DNA of 64,000 nt, from assembly GCF_003130795.1 (NCBI RefSeq), contig NZ_CP029352.1, positions 722,001-786,000 of the forward strand. The letters run 5' to 3'. A model generated the notes under the pieces. The model was not told where the DNA came from, made no database searches, and saw only the letters and a list, made by a program, of their open reading frames with translations. The DNA comes from Azospirillum thermophilum (GTDB taxonomy: Bacteria > Pseudomonadota > Alphaproteobacteria > Azospirillales > Azospirillaceae). Positions 1-9,478 of this stretch are shown here, piece after piece. The translations under genes were made by a program, and so were the position numbers. Numbering within the stretch: the stretch's first letter is position 1; each line of letters starts with the position of its first letter.

Positions 1-1
1 C

Positions 2-835
2 TCGCTCTCCACCATCTCCACCCATTTCTCCGACCTGGAGGCCCGGCTCGGCGTGCGGCTCTGCCGGCGCGGCCGGTCGGGATTCCAGCTCACCGCCGAG
101 GGGCAGTCGGTCTACGAGGAGCTGCGGCGCGTCTTCGACACGCTCGACCGTTTCCAGGCGCGGGTGCGGGGCCTGCGCGACCGGCTGACCGGGACGCTGA
201 CCATCGGGCTGGTCGACAACACCCTGACCGACCCCAAGGCCCGGCTGGAGCGCGTCTTCGCCCGCTTCTCGGAGGAAGCGCCGGAGGTCTCGCTGTCGAT
301 CAACGTGCGCCCGCCGAACGAGCTGCTGCGCGACGTGATCGGCGGCCAGCTCCAGGTCGCCATCTCCAGTTTTCCGCGCATCATCCCCAGCCTGTCCTAC
401 CAGGACCTCTACCAGGAAACGAACCACTTCTATTGCGGCGAGGGGCATCCGCTCTTCACCGCCTCCGAGGAGGCCATCGACCTGGACGAGGTGCGGCGCT
501 ACCGCCTCGTCTCCCGCGCCTACTGGGGGTATCGCGACCTGAAGATCTTCGCCATCACGACGCCCAAGGCGACGGTCTCCGACATCGAGGGGGCGGCGCG
601 GCTGATCCTCTCCGGCACCTATCTCGGCTATCTGCCCGACCATTTCGCCGCCGGCTATGTGAAGCAGGGCCGGCTGCGGGTGCTGCTGCCCAAACAGCTG
701 TCCTATCAGGCGCCGTTCCAGGTGGCGTACGACGCCAACCGGGCGCGCAGCCCGGTGGTGGAGCTCTTCATCGCCATCGTGAAGGAGGAGCTGGGCAGCG
801 GCGGCCCGCGCGGGTCCGTCAGCCTGCCGCCCTGA
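2..835 (+). CDS. LysR-family transcriptional regulator (5' end outside window)
   Basis: Reading frame open from the first bases of the window, so the true start lies upstream. The first residues (SLSTISTHFSDLEARLGVRL) are the second half of a LysR winged HTH recognition region, followed by the linker helix and a substrate-binding-type effector domain over the remaining about 240 residues. LysR proteins bind promoter DNA as tetramers and respond to a small-molecule co-inducer; nothing here identifies the ligand. The target is unknown because the divergent neighbour is outside the window. Family call is firm, function is not. Confidence 0.88.
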   Translation, partial: SLSTISTHFSDLEARLGVRLCRRGRSGFQLTAEGQSVYEELRRVFDTLDRFQARVRGLRDRLTGTLTIGLVDNTLTDPKARLERVFARFSEEAPEVSLSINVRPPNELLRDVIGGQLQVAISSFPRIIPSLSYQDLYQETNHFYCGEGHPLFTASEEAIDLDEVRRYRLVSRAYWGYRDLKIFAITTPKATVSDIEGAARLILSGTYLGYLPDHFAAGYVKQGRLRVLLPKQLSYQAPFQVAYDANRARSPVVELFIAIVKEELGSGGPRGSVSLPP

Positions 836-971
836 CCGTCCCCTTGTCCGGGGCGGGGCCTCGCGCCCTTTGTCGGGCGCCGCGGATTTTGCGGCTTCTG
901 TTGTCCCCATCCGGCCGTGCCGCTACTCTGCCCGCGTCACCACCCGAATCATGGTTCCCCGCCTGGCGACC

Positions 972-1118
972 GGCCATCGCCCGGCGTCCGCCATCGCCCG
1001 GCGTCCGCCATTGTGCAGGCCCCGCACAACGTACGTACAAGAAAGGAAAGCCTAATCCACTGATTTCAAATCAGGAAATGGCGATATCGCAATTGTGCGG
1101 CGGAAAAACACCGCACAA
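972..1118. promoter_or_regulatory. Cluster of palindromes in an 837-bp gene-free region
   Basis: The stretch 836-1672 has no convincing gene. Inside it lie a 17-bp tandem repeat (CCATCGCCCGGCGTCCG twice, about 974-1007), TTGTGC-N7-GCACAA (1011-1029), GTACGTAC (1031-1038), CTGATTT-C-AAATCAG (1060-1074), GCGATATCGC (1081-1090) and TTGTGCGG-N10-CCGCACAA (1093-1118). Two sites share the TTGTGC/GCACAA half-site with different spacing, which looks like operator DNA. The regulator is unknown. From 1119 to 1672 I see only GC-rich then AT-richer DNA, presumably the upstream region of the response regulator gene. Confidence 0.4.
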
Positions 1119-1672
1119 CCCGCCCGACACGGCCCAGATCGCGTGCAGCCCGACCGCTTTCCTGCCGACATACGGCTTCCGTATCCGGTGACGCCTTCTT
1201 CATCCGGCCGTTGTTGGTGCAGGTCTGTGGCGGTCGGCCGGTGTCCGGCCCGTGCCGGGAACCGCCGGGCCTGTAGGCGGCAGCCGCGATACTCCCCCCT
1301 CATCGCGGCTGCCGTCATTCCCCGCCCGGCTCCACCCCGTCCCCGCCCGGCGGGACCGCAGGTCCGACCCGATCCCGAAGGAACCGAATCAGTGCTGATC
1401 CCGTCCGAATTTTTCCGGCTATGGCTGGAAAGATCGGAACGATCTTGTTTCCGGATCTGTAATGTCTAAAGGCATGATGCGAAGTCATTGCTTCGCTTAT
1501 GACAGAGCTTTCATGCGTACTCCGATCGTTTGTCTTAAGCCATAGGGTGCCTCACGTTGTGGTGCCGCGCCAAGCCAGCTTGGGAATCAGGTGTATGTCC
1601 GTGATTTATTTCGCGTGCATCGCAAAGGCGCCTCAGGAAACGGACCCGCCAGCCACAGGAAGGAGGCTCTGA

Positions 1673-2401
1673 ATGACCCACCATGGCCGCTATTCGATCG
1701 GTCCAGGACGTGCCGGGGCCGTCTTCGGGGAAATGGAGGCCGCAACGGTCGCTCCGCGGTTTCTCGTGGTCGACGACCACGCACTGATCCGGCACGGGCT
1801 CGCCCTTGCCCTCAGGATGCGGTTTCCCGCCGCCACCGTCTTCGAAGCCGGATCGCTGGCCGAGGCATCCCGCCGCGTGCGGTCGGTCGGCAACCTCTCG
1901 GCGGTCCTCTACGACCTCCAGATGGGCGACACGGACGGCCTGCCGGGGGTGGAGACGATGCTGCGGATGCTGGACGGCGTTCCGCTGATCGTCGTCTCCG
2001 CCTCTCCCGATACCCGGGTGATCGCATCCTGCATCCGGGCCGGCGCCCGCGGCTTCCTGCCCAAGGGCAGCAATCCGGAGGTTCTGGACCATGCGCTGCC
2101 GATCGTGCTCGGCGGCGGCATCTATGCTCCGCTGCCGCAGCCGGTGGCCGCGGTACCCGAACCGATCACCCTGACGCCCGGTGCGCCTGCCGGCGACAAC
2201 CCGGTCGCCCAGCTCACCGAACGGCAGCGCGAGGTGCTGAAGCTGCTGCTGCAGGGCCAGTCGAACAAGGAGATCGCCCGCTCTCTGGGCGTGCTGGAGG
2301 GGACCATCAAGGTCCACCTGCGCAGCGTCATGCAGCGGCTCGGCGTGCGCAACCGCACCCAGCTCGCCCTGATGGCGGCCAGGGCCGGCATGCCGATCTG
2401 A
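1673..2401 (+). CDS. LuxR/NarL-type response regulator
   Basis: A 242-aa protein with an N-terminal receiver domain (about residues 27-145) and a C-terminal LuxR HTH (about 178-240; TERQREVLKLLLQGQSNKEI). The receiver has the acidic pair (VVDDH), a phospho-acceptor Asp in VLYDLQMGD and the conserved Lys in FLPKGS, so it is probably phosphorylated by a sensor kinase. No kinase gene is adjacent, so it is an orphan here. The start is supported by a strong AGGAAGGAGG ribosome site at 1657-1666. The N-terminal 26 residues before the receiver are unusual but are retained because of this site. Target genes cannot be inferred. Confidence 0.9.
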   Translation: MTHHGRYSIGPGRAGAVFGEMEAATVAPRFLVVDDHALIRHGLALALRMRFPAATVFEAGSLAEASRRVRSVGNLSAVLYDLQMGDTDGLPGVETMLRMLDGVPLIVVSASPDTRVIASCIRAGARGFLPKGSNPEVLDHALPIVLGGGIYAPLPQPVAAVPEPITLTPGAPAGDNPVAQLTERQREVLKLLLQGQSNKEIARSLGVLEGTIKVHLRSVMQRLGVRNRTQLALMAARAGMPI

Positions 2402-2504
2402 GCCGCCCGACCGGAGCCGATCCGGCCGGAGAGGAGGGCCGGACGGGAGGGGGAGGGGAGGCGCCCGCCGGCGCTCCCCTGGTGTGTCGTCGACTGGTAT
2501 GCCG

Positions 2505-3380
2505 TCAGGCCGAGGACGTGGCGTCCATCTGTTCCGTCTGCGCGCCGGAGCCCTGGCGGGCGGCTCCCAGCACGGGCGCGGCACCCAGCGGCTCCGCCTG
2601 CTTGGCGGAGAACTGGCCCTTGCCGTCGAGCGACGGACCCTGGGTGAAGCGGCCTTCCGGCGGCGGTTCGCCGTTGCGGTCGGTGCCGGCAAAGACGTAG
2701 CTGAACTCCCGGTTTTCCAGGGACTGGTCGAAGCTGTTGGGGATCGGCAACTGCGCGGCCGGGCCGCCCAGTTCCTCGATCACCGCCAGCCACTGCTGCT
2801 GGTGCATGGTGTCGCGGGCGATCAGGAAGCTCAGCATGTCCTTCATGCCGGGGTCGTGGGCGGCGTTGTAGAGGCGCACCGCCAGCGTCCGGCCGGTCGC
2901 CTCCGCCGTGATGTTGGCGAACATGTCGGCGGCGAGGTTGCCGCTGGCATAGACGTGCGAGCAGTCGAAGGGCGCGCCGTCGGCATTGCCGGGGAACGCG
3001 GCCAGCCCGGTGGAAAGCAGGTGCTTGTGCAGCATTCCTTCCACCATGTGGCGGGGCCGCTCGCCGCCCATCACCGCGTTGACCACCGGGTTGGCGGCCG
3101 CCGTGCTCTCCTGCAGCGACAGCGGAGCGTTCTCCAGGTTCAGGGCGACCGCGGTCGCCAGCATCTCGATATGGCCGATCTCCTCGGTGGCGGTGTGGAG
3201 CAGCATGTCGCGGTACTTGGTGTTCGGGCTGCGGTTGCCCCAGGCCTGGAAGAAATACTGAAGGCAGACGCGAAGCTCGCCCTCGACCCCGCCGATCGCC
3301 TGCTGTAGCTGGCGGGCGAACAGCGGGTCGGGTGTCTCGACCTTCACCGGATACTGTAGCCGCTTGTCGTGAAAATACAT
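2505..3380 (-). CDS. Manganese catalase family protein
   Basis: A 291-aa protein that opens with the family signature MYFHDKRLQYPVKVETPDPL and carries the ferritin-like four-helix metal-ligand motifs: E in GGVEGEL, EEIGHIE around residues 66-72 and a later E/H pair (MHQQQWL). Manganese catalases dismutate hydrogen peroxide with a non-haem dimanganese centre. The C-terminal about 60 residues are rich in Gly/Pro/Asp, as in other members. It is monocistronic, convergent with the response regulator upstream and separated from rpoZ by 133 bp. A role in peroxide or stationary-phase stress is known for the family; regulation is not visible. Confidence 0.92.
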   Translation of the reverse strand: MYFHDKRLQYPVKVETPDPLFARQLQQAIGGVEGELRVCLQYFFQAWGNRSPNTKYRDMLLHTATEEIGHIEMLATAVALNLENAPLSLQESTAAANPVVNAVMGGERPRHMVEGMLHKHLLSTGLAAFPGNADGAPFDCSHVYASGNLAADMFANITAEATGRTLAVRLYNAAHDPGMKDMLSFLIARDTMHQQQWLAVIEELGGPAAQLPIPNSFDQSLENREFSYVFAGTDRNGEPPPEGRFTQGPSLDGKGQFSAKQAEPLGAAPVLGAARQGSGAQTEQMDATSSA

Positions 3381-3513
3381 GCATCACCTGCCGCTAAAGG
3401 AAGGAAGCCTTCAGAACAGGCCTGCGTGTTGATAATTACTTGCAACGCCGTGGTATGTCGGGAGACCAGGAACGCTCATCGATCGGTGCGTGGCCGCTCC
3501 CGCCCTGGCGGAG

Positions 3514-3969
3514 CTAGGGGCCGACGTCGCCGTCGGCATCGCGGCCGACCACGTCGTCCTCGGTCATGCCGAAGGCCCGCTCCGGATCGCCGTCCATGTC
3601 CGACAGCAGGTCCTCGTCCTCGGCGATGCCCTCCTCGGCGTCGCTCATCGCGTCGTCGTCCTCGAGCGAGTTGTTGGAGACGGCGGCCCAGTCATGCTCT
3701 CCGGCCATCAGCTCCTTGATCTCCTCCTCCGGCTCGTCGGCCTCGACAGCCTTCTGATGGCCGCGGACCAGTGCCTCCTGGAGCTCGGGAATGGAGACGG
3801 CCCGTTCCGCGATCTCGCGCAGTGCGACCACGGGGTTCTTGTCGTCGTCGCGCTCGACGGCCAGCGGGCCGCCGGCCGACATCTGACGGGCGCGGCGGGC
3901 GGCCATGACCACGAGGTCGAAGCGGTTCGGGACCACGAGGACACAGTCCTCTACGGTGACGCGCGCCAT
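3514..3969 (-). CDS. rpoZ: RNA polymerase omega subunit
   Basis: A 151-aa protein starting [20 protein letters not shown], the canonical RpoZ opening, with RARQMSAG and [11 protein letters not shown] further on. Omega binds the beta' subunit and helps RNA polymerase assembly and, in many bacteria, ppGpp response. The first about 75 residues are the conserved fold. The second half is a strongly acidic Asp/Glu-rich tail (residues about 80-151), longer than in E. coli omega (91 aa) but common in alphaproteobacteria. The ribosome site AGGAGG precedes the start. spoT/relA, often next to rpoZ, is not in this window. Confidence 0.95.
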   Translation of the reverse strand: MARVTVEDCVLVVPNRFDLVVMAARRARQMSAGGPLAVERDDDKNPVVALREIAERAVSIPELQEALVRGHQKAVEADEPEEEIKELMAGEHDWAAVSNNSLEDDDAMSDAEEGIAEDEDLLSDMDGDPERAFGMTEDDVVGRDADGDVGP

Positions 3970-3996
3970 GGGCGTCCTCCTTCGTCAGTTGGGGGC

Positions 3997-4236
3997 TCAG
4001 CGGTCTTCGGTCCCGGCCGGAGCGCCGGTGTCGGGCGGCTCCTCGCGGGCGAGGCTGGGGTTGATGGTCTCGCGCCGCTGGCGCGCCAGCTCCGGGTCCG
4101 GGCTCGGCGTCATGTCGGCCTGGCTGACCATTCCCGCGTCCTGGTGCAGAACCTCGCTCGGCGGCCGGACATCGGTCGCGGCGGTGCCGAGGCGGGGATC
4201 CGGCGAAGCGGGGGCGGCTTTGGTCGGGTCGGTCAT
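3997..4236 (-). CDS. Small hypothetical protein, Pro/Asp-rich
   Basis: Not recognised. A 79-aa product (MTDPTKAAPASPDPRLGTAA at the start) with low complexity, many Pro, Asp and Glu and no membrane segment. It is probably disordered. The ATG at 4234-4236 is preferred over an upstream in-frame start because a ribosome site (AGGGAG) lies just ahead of it. It lies 27 bp upstream of rpoZ in the same direction, so the two may be cotranscribed. No function is proposed. Confidence 0.5.
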   Translation of the reverse strand: MTDPTKAAPASPDPRLGTAATDVRPPSEVLHQDAGMVSQADMTPSPDPELARQRRETINPSLAREEPPDTGAPAGTEDR

Positions 4237-4355
4237 GCTGTGGCTCCCTGTTCCGTCGACAGGCCGGATCAGGGAAAACAGCGCAAGCACCGTCACCGCT
4301 GCCCCGGCTTCCCCGGTTCATCCGCGGTATGCGGGAGGACGGGGGGCTGCCCGGG

Positions 4356-4559
4356 TCAGGAGCCCAGCAGGTCGTTGATCGCGTCGGCGCAGCGGTTGTG
4401 GGAATCGCACCGGCGGCAATCGACGGAGCCGTCGCAGCGGACGTTGCGGTACCGGTCGATGCTGTCCAGCAGCCGCTTCTTGCTGGCGTCGTCGATGACG
4501 TCGGCAAGGCGGACGGTCGTCATGGCGTCGGTGATCAGGTCGATGTGGTCCGGGCTCAT
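4356..4559 (-). CDS. Small Cys-containing hypothetical protein
   Basis: Not recognised. A 67-aa protein whose second half has four cysteines and a His (VRCDGSVDCRRCDSHNRCADAI), a spacing compatible with a small metal-binding site. The preceding half is predicted helical (MSPDHIDLITDAMTTVRLAD). It is in the same orientation as the rpoZ group, 120 bp upstream of the previous small gene. The composition and Cys pattern make it more likely real than a chance frame. Function unknown. Confidence 0.55.
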   Translation of the reverse strand: MSPDHIDLITDAMTTVRLADVIDDASKKRLLDSIDRYRNVRCDGSVDCRRCDSHNRCADAINDLLGS

Positions 4560-4701
4560 CCCTTGCCCTCAGCCGCAGGGTCGCGGTGCCGCATACTCCC
4601 ATAACTGCGTGGAGGGCTCAAACAACGTACGGAAACGAAATGCATGCAATTTGCGACAAACTGCTGGTGAATTTTTCCAGGTTGAAACGGCGCGCCGCCC
4701 C

Positions 4702-4914
4702 CTACTCTCGGCGGTCTTGTCCGGCTGGATGCGCCGCGGTCTGCGGACACTCGACGATCAACTCGGCGCCGTCCACCCGCAGATAGCTGTCGACCGCCAC
4801 CCGCCGGCGCTGGATGTCGTCGTTCAACATGATCTGGGCATCGGCCAGGGTCAGCGGGCGGCCATCATAATAGGTGCGGCCGTCGGCGTGGCGGATCAGG
4901 CGGAAGGCGTTCAT
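4702..4914 (-). CDS. Small hypothetical protein
   Basis: Not recognised. A 70-aa product starting MNAFRLIRHADGRTYYDGRP, with a GGGGGAGAA ribosome site directly upstream, which supports translation. It looks like a small alpha/beta protein with alternating hydrophobic residues (RVAVDSYLRVDGAELIVEC) and no signal peptide. It lies alone between two gene-free stretches. From 4915 to 5309 I see no gene; that region holds an AT-rich patch (about 5018-5050) that could be a promoter for one of the flanking genes. Confidence 0.5.
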   Translation of the reverse strand: MNAFRLIRHADGRTYYDGRPLTLADAQIMLNDDIQRRRVAVDSYLRVDGAELIVECPQTAAHPAGQDRRE

Positions 4915-5309
4915 CTGGTTTCTCCCCCTCGTTCGCCTCGTACAACAGTGGGGAGCTCCGGTCTATTCCCGCGGATGCGGTGTGCGGGCGGCCTGTGACA
5001 TCGGGGAAAGATGTGTCGAATTGAATTAAATCAATCCCGCACCGTATAAGGGGCGATACAGTGCCCGCCTTTTTCGGGGTCGCCTCCGCCCCTCCGGCCG
5101 CAAGCGGCGGGATGCGCGAAGACGATCCGCATCAAATGCATACGGATGAAGGCGCAGGGTGGCAGGGCGCAACCCCGGGCAACAAGCGGGATACAGGAAT
5201 GCATCGTTTGCTCGCCTGGAAGGGTTGGAAATTGCGTAAGAGGCGGTGCTAATCTCATCTTGTTCCTCTTTCAACAGCCTATGGTCCCGGCGTCGGCCGG
5301 TTCGTCACA

Positions 5310-7463
5310 GTGAGAGAAGCCTTGCAAGAGCCACCGGCGGAAGACGCAGTCGAACGGGAGGAGAGCTCCGCCTCGGATCTGCCGCGGGCGCCGGAGTTCC
5401 TGGCGTCGCTTGCCGCAAGTTTCCTTGACCATGCCGACTTCGCCATCGCCTATCTCGACGCCGACTATGTCTGCCGCCATGCCGATCACCGCTTCGCGAC
5501 GGCGCTGAACCGCCGGCCCGGGGAGTTGATCGGCCGCTGCCTGGTGACGCTGGAGCATGCGGTCGCCCGCGCCCTGGCGAAGGCGGTGGCCCATGTGGCG
5601 GAGAAGCGGACCGCCGCCCCGTTCGACTGCGTTCTCGACCTCGGCGAGGGGGAACGGCTGGTGCTGTCGGGCTGCGTGCTGCCGCATCACAGTTCGGACG
5701 GCCGCCTTGCCGGCTTCCTCGGCGCCTTCCAGCCGGTGGCGGATCCGGCCCGCATCGCCGATTTCGTCGTCCGCCGCGACCCCTTCGTCACCACGCTGCT
5801 GGACGCGGCGGTGGATGGCATCATCGTCTCGGACCGCACGGGCGTCATCCGCTCGATCAACCGGGCCTGCTGCACCATGTTCGGCTATGAAGAGGCCGAG
5901 CTGGTCGGGCAGAGCATGAATGTGCTGATGCCGTCGCCCTTCGCCCGCGACCACGACCGCTACATCGACTCCTACCTGTCCTCCGGACGGGCCAAGATCA
6001 TCGGGATCGGGCGGGATACGCTGGCCCGGCGCAAGGACGGTTCCGTCTTCCCGGTCCATCTCAGCGTGGGCGAGGCCCGGCTGGGGAGCGAGGTGACCTT
6101 CGTCGGCATCATCCGCGACATCTCCGAGCGGCTGGCGGCGGAACAGCGCGCCTCCTACCTCGCCCGCCACGATCCGCTGACCGGAGTCCTCACCCGCACC
6201 GCCTTCCTGGAGGAGTGCGAGGCGCTGATGGCCGCCGCCGGCGCGCCGGGGGAGCCGAAGCCCTTCGCGCTCTACGCCCTCGACGTCGACCAGTTCAGCG
6301 ACGTGAACGAGGCCTTCGGCTTCCATGTCGGCGATGCCGCGCTGAAGGCGCTGGTCACCCGCGTGACCGAGGTGATGCCCGAGGGCACCTACATGTGCCG
6401 CATCGCCGCCGACGAGTTCGCGGCGCTGGCACGGGTCGAGGGGGCGGAGCATGCCAAGGCGCTGGCCGATGTACTGCACGACCGGCTGACCGCGTCCATC
6501 TATGCCGACCGTCACTGGGTGCGGCTGCGGCTGTCCATAGGTGCGGCGGTGCAGGACGACGCGGTCCAGACGCTGGAGGACCTGAACGCGAAGGCGAAGC
6601 TGGCGCTCCAGGCGGTGCAGCACAACGGCGGCAACGGCGTGTGCTTCTATACGCCGGACATGGCCGCGGCGGCGACCCGCCGCATGATGCTGACGGTCCA
6701 CCTGAACCACGCGATCGAGCGGGGCGAGTTGCGCCTCGTCTACCAGCCGATCGTCGACGGCGACAGCGGGCGTGTCGTGGCGGCGGAGGCCTTGCTGCGC
6801 TGGAACCACCACAGCCTGGGTATGGTCTCGCCGGCGGAGTTCATTCCGGTGGCCGAGGAAAGCGGCCTGATCGTCCCGATCACCGACTGGGTCATCGCCA
6901 CCGTCATCGGCCAGATGGTCGAGTGGGACCGGGGGGGCGTCCTGCCGGACCGGGTGTTCATCAACATTTCCGGCCAGCAGTTCCTGCGCGGCAACCTGAC
7001 CCGGCGGCTGGAGGAGCTTCTCGCCCCGCACCCCGAACTGAAGGAGCGTCTGGGGCTGGAGATCACCGAGCAGGCCGCGGTCCGCGATCTCAAGGTGGCG
7101 GTGCGGACGCTCGGCGACCTCGCCGGCATCGGCATCCAGGCGGCGATCGACGATTTCGGCTCCGGCTACTCCTCGCTGAGCTATGTCCAGCAGTTGCCGG
7201 TCGCCAAGCTGAAGATCGACCGCGCCTTCGTCATCGACGTGCCGGCCAATCCGAAGAGCAACGCACTGGTCCGTGCCGCCGTGGGCATGGCGCACGGCCT
7301 CGGGCTCTCCACCGTGGCGGAAGGGGTGGAGACGGAGGAGCAGCGCCGCTTCCTCGTCTCCGTCGGCTGCGACATGCTGCAGGGCTACCTGTTCGGCCGG
7401 CCGATGACGCCGGAGGCGCTGGCCGCGATGGTGCGCGGTCAGCAGGCGGAGGCGGGCGCCTGA
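5310..7463 (+). CDS. PAS-PAS-GGDEF-EAL cyclic-di-GMP protein, likely haem-PAS phosphodiesterase
   Basis: A 717-aa protein. Order: first PAS (about 20-140), second PAS (about 150-275), degenerate GGDEF (about 290-450), EAL (about 460-715). The GGDEF signature is AADEF (366-370), so diguanylate cyclase activity is unlikely. The EAL domain keeps its catalytic set: EALLRW (E493), NISGQQF, EITEQ, DDFG (D614 D615), K in LKIDRAF and E in AEGVETEEQ, so c-di-GMP hydrolysis is expected. The second PAS resembles FixL: H215 in DHDRYI and R235 in IIGIGR are 20 residues apart, as are the haem-ligand His and the distal Arg of FixL. The start used is GTG at 5310; the ribosome site is weak. The gene converges on the antiporter gene with a 9-bp gap. 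Confidence 0.9.
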   Translation: MREALQEPPAEDAVEREESSASDLPRAPEFLASLAASFLDHADFAIAYLDADYVCRHADHRFATALNRRPGELIGRCLVTLEHAVARALAKAVAHVAEKRTAAPFDCVLDLGEGERLVLSGCVLPHHSSDGRLAGFLGAFQPVADPARIADFVVRRDPFVTTLLDAAVDGIIVSDRTGVIRSINRACCTMFGYEEAELVGQSMNVLMPSPFARDHDRYIDSYLSSGRAKIIGIGRDTLARRKDGSVFPVHLSVGEARLGSEVTFVGIIRDISERLAAEQRASYLARHDPLTGVLTRTAFLEECEALMAAAGAPGEPKPFALYALDVDQFSDVNEAFGFHVGDAALKALVTRVTEVMPEGTYMCRIAADEFAALARVEGAEHAKALADVLHDRLTASIYADRHWVRLRLSIGAAVQDDAVQTLEDLNAKAKLALQAVQHNGGNGVCFYTPDMAAAATRRMMLTVHLNHAIERGELRLVYQPIVDGDSGRVVAAEALLRWNHHSLGMVSPAEFIPVAEESGLIVPITDWVIATVIGQMVEWDRGGVLPDRVFINISGQQFLRGNLTRRLEELLAPHPELKERLGLEITEQAAVRDLKVAVRTLGDLAGIGIQAAIDDFGSGYSSLSYVQQLPVAKLKIDRAFVIDVPANPKSNALVRAAVGMAHGLGLSTVAEGVETEEQRRFLVSVGCDMLQGYLFGRPMTPEALAAMVRGQQAEAGA

Positions 7464-7472
7464 CGATCCGGC

Positions 7473-9326
7473 TCAGTCGGAGCCGGCGGCACCGTCCGGA
7501 CGCCGCTTGCGCTCCTGCTGCCGGCGCTGCCAGCGGCGGAAGGACCGGCTGCCCCACCAGCCGCGCAGCCGTCCCCACAGCTCCTTGGGGCGGCTGAACA
7601 GGGCGACGCGCGGCTTTGCCACCGGGGTCGGCTCCAGCGCCAGGCCGATCGACTGGATCTCGCCGTCCTCGATGTCGCGGACGATCAGTTCGACACCGCC
7701 CATGCGCACCCGGTCGCCCAGTTCGCAGGCGCCGCCGAATTCCATCTGCAGCAGGTCGCGCAGGGTCCGCTGGGCGTTCGCCAGCGACAGCGGCAGGCCA
7801 TACATCTCGGCGATCTGACCGACCGTCGCGTCGGGGTTCAGGACCAGGTCCCCGTAGAACTCCCGGTCGTTCTGGTCGAGCGGGCGGCTGCCCCCGAACA
7901 GCTTGTCGATCAGGACGAGCCGGCCGGGAGCGGCGAAGACGTAGACATGATCGCCCGGCTGCAGCGGCTTTGCCTTGTGCAGGGGAACGACGCGGCCCTC
8001 GCGGATCACCAGCGACGGGCGGGCCCAGCGGGGCAGGCGCTGCCCGCGGGCCGCCGGGCTCTGCGCATGAACGCGATAGGCCACCAGCTCCTGATCGGCC
8101 TCGCCCGGCAGTTCCAGCTCGACGCGGTCGACCGGACCGCGCCGCGGCGGGACGATCAGCCCGAGCCAGCGCGCCATCGGCCCGATCGTCCAGCCCTGCA
8201 CCAGCAGCGAGGTGATCACCACCAGGAAGGCCGTGTTGAAGATCACCTGCCCGCCCGGCAGGTCGCCCAGCACCGGGACCAGGGCCAGCAGCAGGGACAC
8301 GGCGCCCCGCAGCCCGACCCAGGCCATGAAGGTCGACTCGTTGGCCGAGAAGCGGAACGGCAGCAGGCAGAGCCAGACGGCCAGCGGCCGGGCCACCAGG
8401 ATCAGCACCGCCGCGACGCCGAGCCCCGGCAGGAGGATGCGATCGAACTCCCGCGGGGTGGCGAGCAGGCCGAGCATCACGAACATGACGATCTGGCTGA
8501 GCCAGGTCAGGCCGGAATGGAACCGCCGCAGTTCCAGGGCGCCGCGGAGCTTGACGTTCCCGGCATAGAGCCCGGCGATATAGACGGCAAGATAGCCGCT
8601 GCCGCCGATGATGTTGGTCCCGGCGAACAGGAACAGCGCGAAGGCCAGCGTGACGACCGGGTTCAGGCCGGCCTCCAGCTTCGCCCCGTTGATGAAGGCG
8701 ACCAGCAGCCAGCCGCCGGCGAGCCCCAGGATGCCGCCGCCGCCGATGGCGCGTACGAACTCCAGCGCCACGTCCCAGGGCGTGCCCCAGCCATGGACTG
8801 CCGCTTCCACCAGGATGATGGTCAGCATGATCGCCATCGGGTCGTTGGAGCCCGATTCGATTTCCAGCGTGGAGCGGACCCGGTCGCGCAACGTGATCCC
8901 GCCGGCCCGCAGCAGGAAGAACACCGCGGCCGCGTCGGTGGAGCTGACTGCGGCGCCGACCAGCAGGGACTCCACCCAGGGCAGGTCCAGCAGGTAATGG
9001 CTGGCGGCCCCGACGATACCGGTCGTGATGGCGACGCCGACCGTGGCGAGCGACATGGCCGGCCAGGCGGCGGCACGGTAGCTCGACAGCTTCGTGTCGA
9101 AGCCGCTTTCGAACAGGATGACGGCCAGCGCCATCGAGCCGATCAGGAAGGCGGAGTCCGCATCGTTGAAGCGGATTCCGCCGATGCCGTCCTCGCCCGC
9201 CAGAAGGCCGACCGCCAGAAAGATCAGCAGCAGCGGCGTTCCGACCCTGAGTGCCAGATAGCTGGTCAGGATGCTGGCGATCAGCAGGGAGGACCCGATC
9301 AGGATGATGTAGCTAGCCGCCTCCAT
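7473..9326 (-). CDS. Potassium/proton antiporter, NhaP2/CvrA type
   Basis: A 617-aa inner-membrane protein: about 12 hydrophobic segments forming a CPA1 Na+(K+)/H+ exchanger core (residues about 1-400), including SSTDAAAVFFLL and ESGSNDPMA, which match the ion-binding Asp motifs. This is followed by a cytoplasmic TrkA-C-like domain (LQPGDHVYVFAAPG) and a CorC/HlyC-like C-terminal domain (about 500-590). Such proteins export K+ for proton uptake and are thought to be gated by the C-terminal domains. The start was moved to MEAASYIILIG because the hydrophobic core begins there and a GAGG site precedes it. Monocistronic. Confidence 0.9.
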   Translation of the reverse strand: MEAASYIILIGSSLLIASILTSYLALRVGTPLLLIFLAVGLLAGEDGIGGIRFNDADSAFLIGSMALAVILFESGFDTKLSSYRAAAWPAMSLATVGVAITTGIVGAASHYLLDLPWVESLLVGAAVSSTDAAAVFFLLRAGGITLRDRVRSTLEIESGSNDPMAIMLTIILVEAAVHGWGTPWDVALEFVRAIGGGGILGLAGGWLLVAFINGAKLEAGLNPVVTLAFALFLFAGTNIIGGSGYLAVYIAGLYAGNVKLRGALELRRFHSGLTWLSQIVMFVMLGLLATPREFDRILLPGLGVAAVLILVARPLAVWLCLLPFRFSANESTFMAWVGLRGAVSLLLALVPVLGDLPGGQVIFNTAFLVVITSLLVQGWTIGPMARWLGLIVPPRRGPVDRVELELPGEADQELVAYRVHAQSPAARGQRLPRWARPSLVIREGRVVPLHKAKPLQPGDHVYVFAAPGRLVLIDKLFGGSRPLDQNDREFYGDLVLNPDATVGQIAEMYGLPLSLANAQRTLRDLLQMEFGGACELGDRVRMGGVELIVRDIEDGEIQSIGLALEPTPVAKPRVALFSRPKELWGRLRGWWGSRSFRRWQRRQQERKRRPDGAAGSD

Positions 9327-9478
9327 ACGCCTCGTTACTGGTGTTCGGGGGACCGCCAAGGGGCGGAGCGGGACGATCTTGGCGGTTTTGCATCGTCCCT
9401 GCAAGCCGCTCGGCCCAGGCTTAGATCGTCAGACCACGCCGCCCCACCATTTGTTGTGTGCCCTGGGATGTCCGCTGG

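Noticed and set aside
3490..4998. 502-codon plus-strand frame opposite rpoZ
   Set aside because: Antisense shadow of rpoZ and small genes; residues reflect GC-rich codon structure.
5271..7295. 674-codon minus-strand frame opposite the PAS-GGDEF-EAL gene
   Set aside because: Mirror of the real gene, whose motifs are unambiguous.
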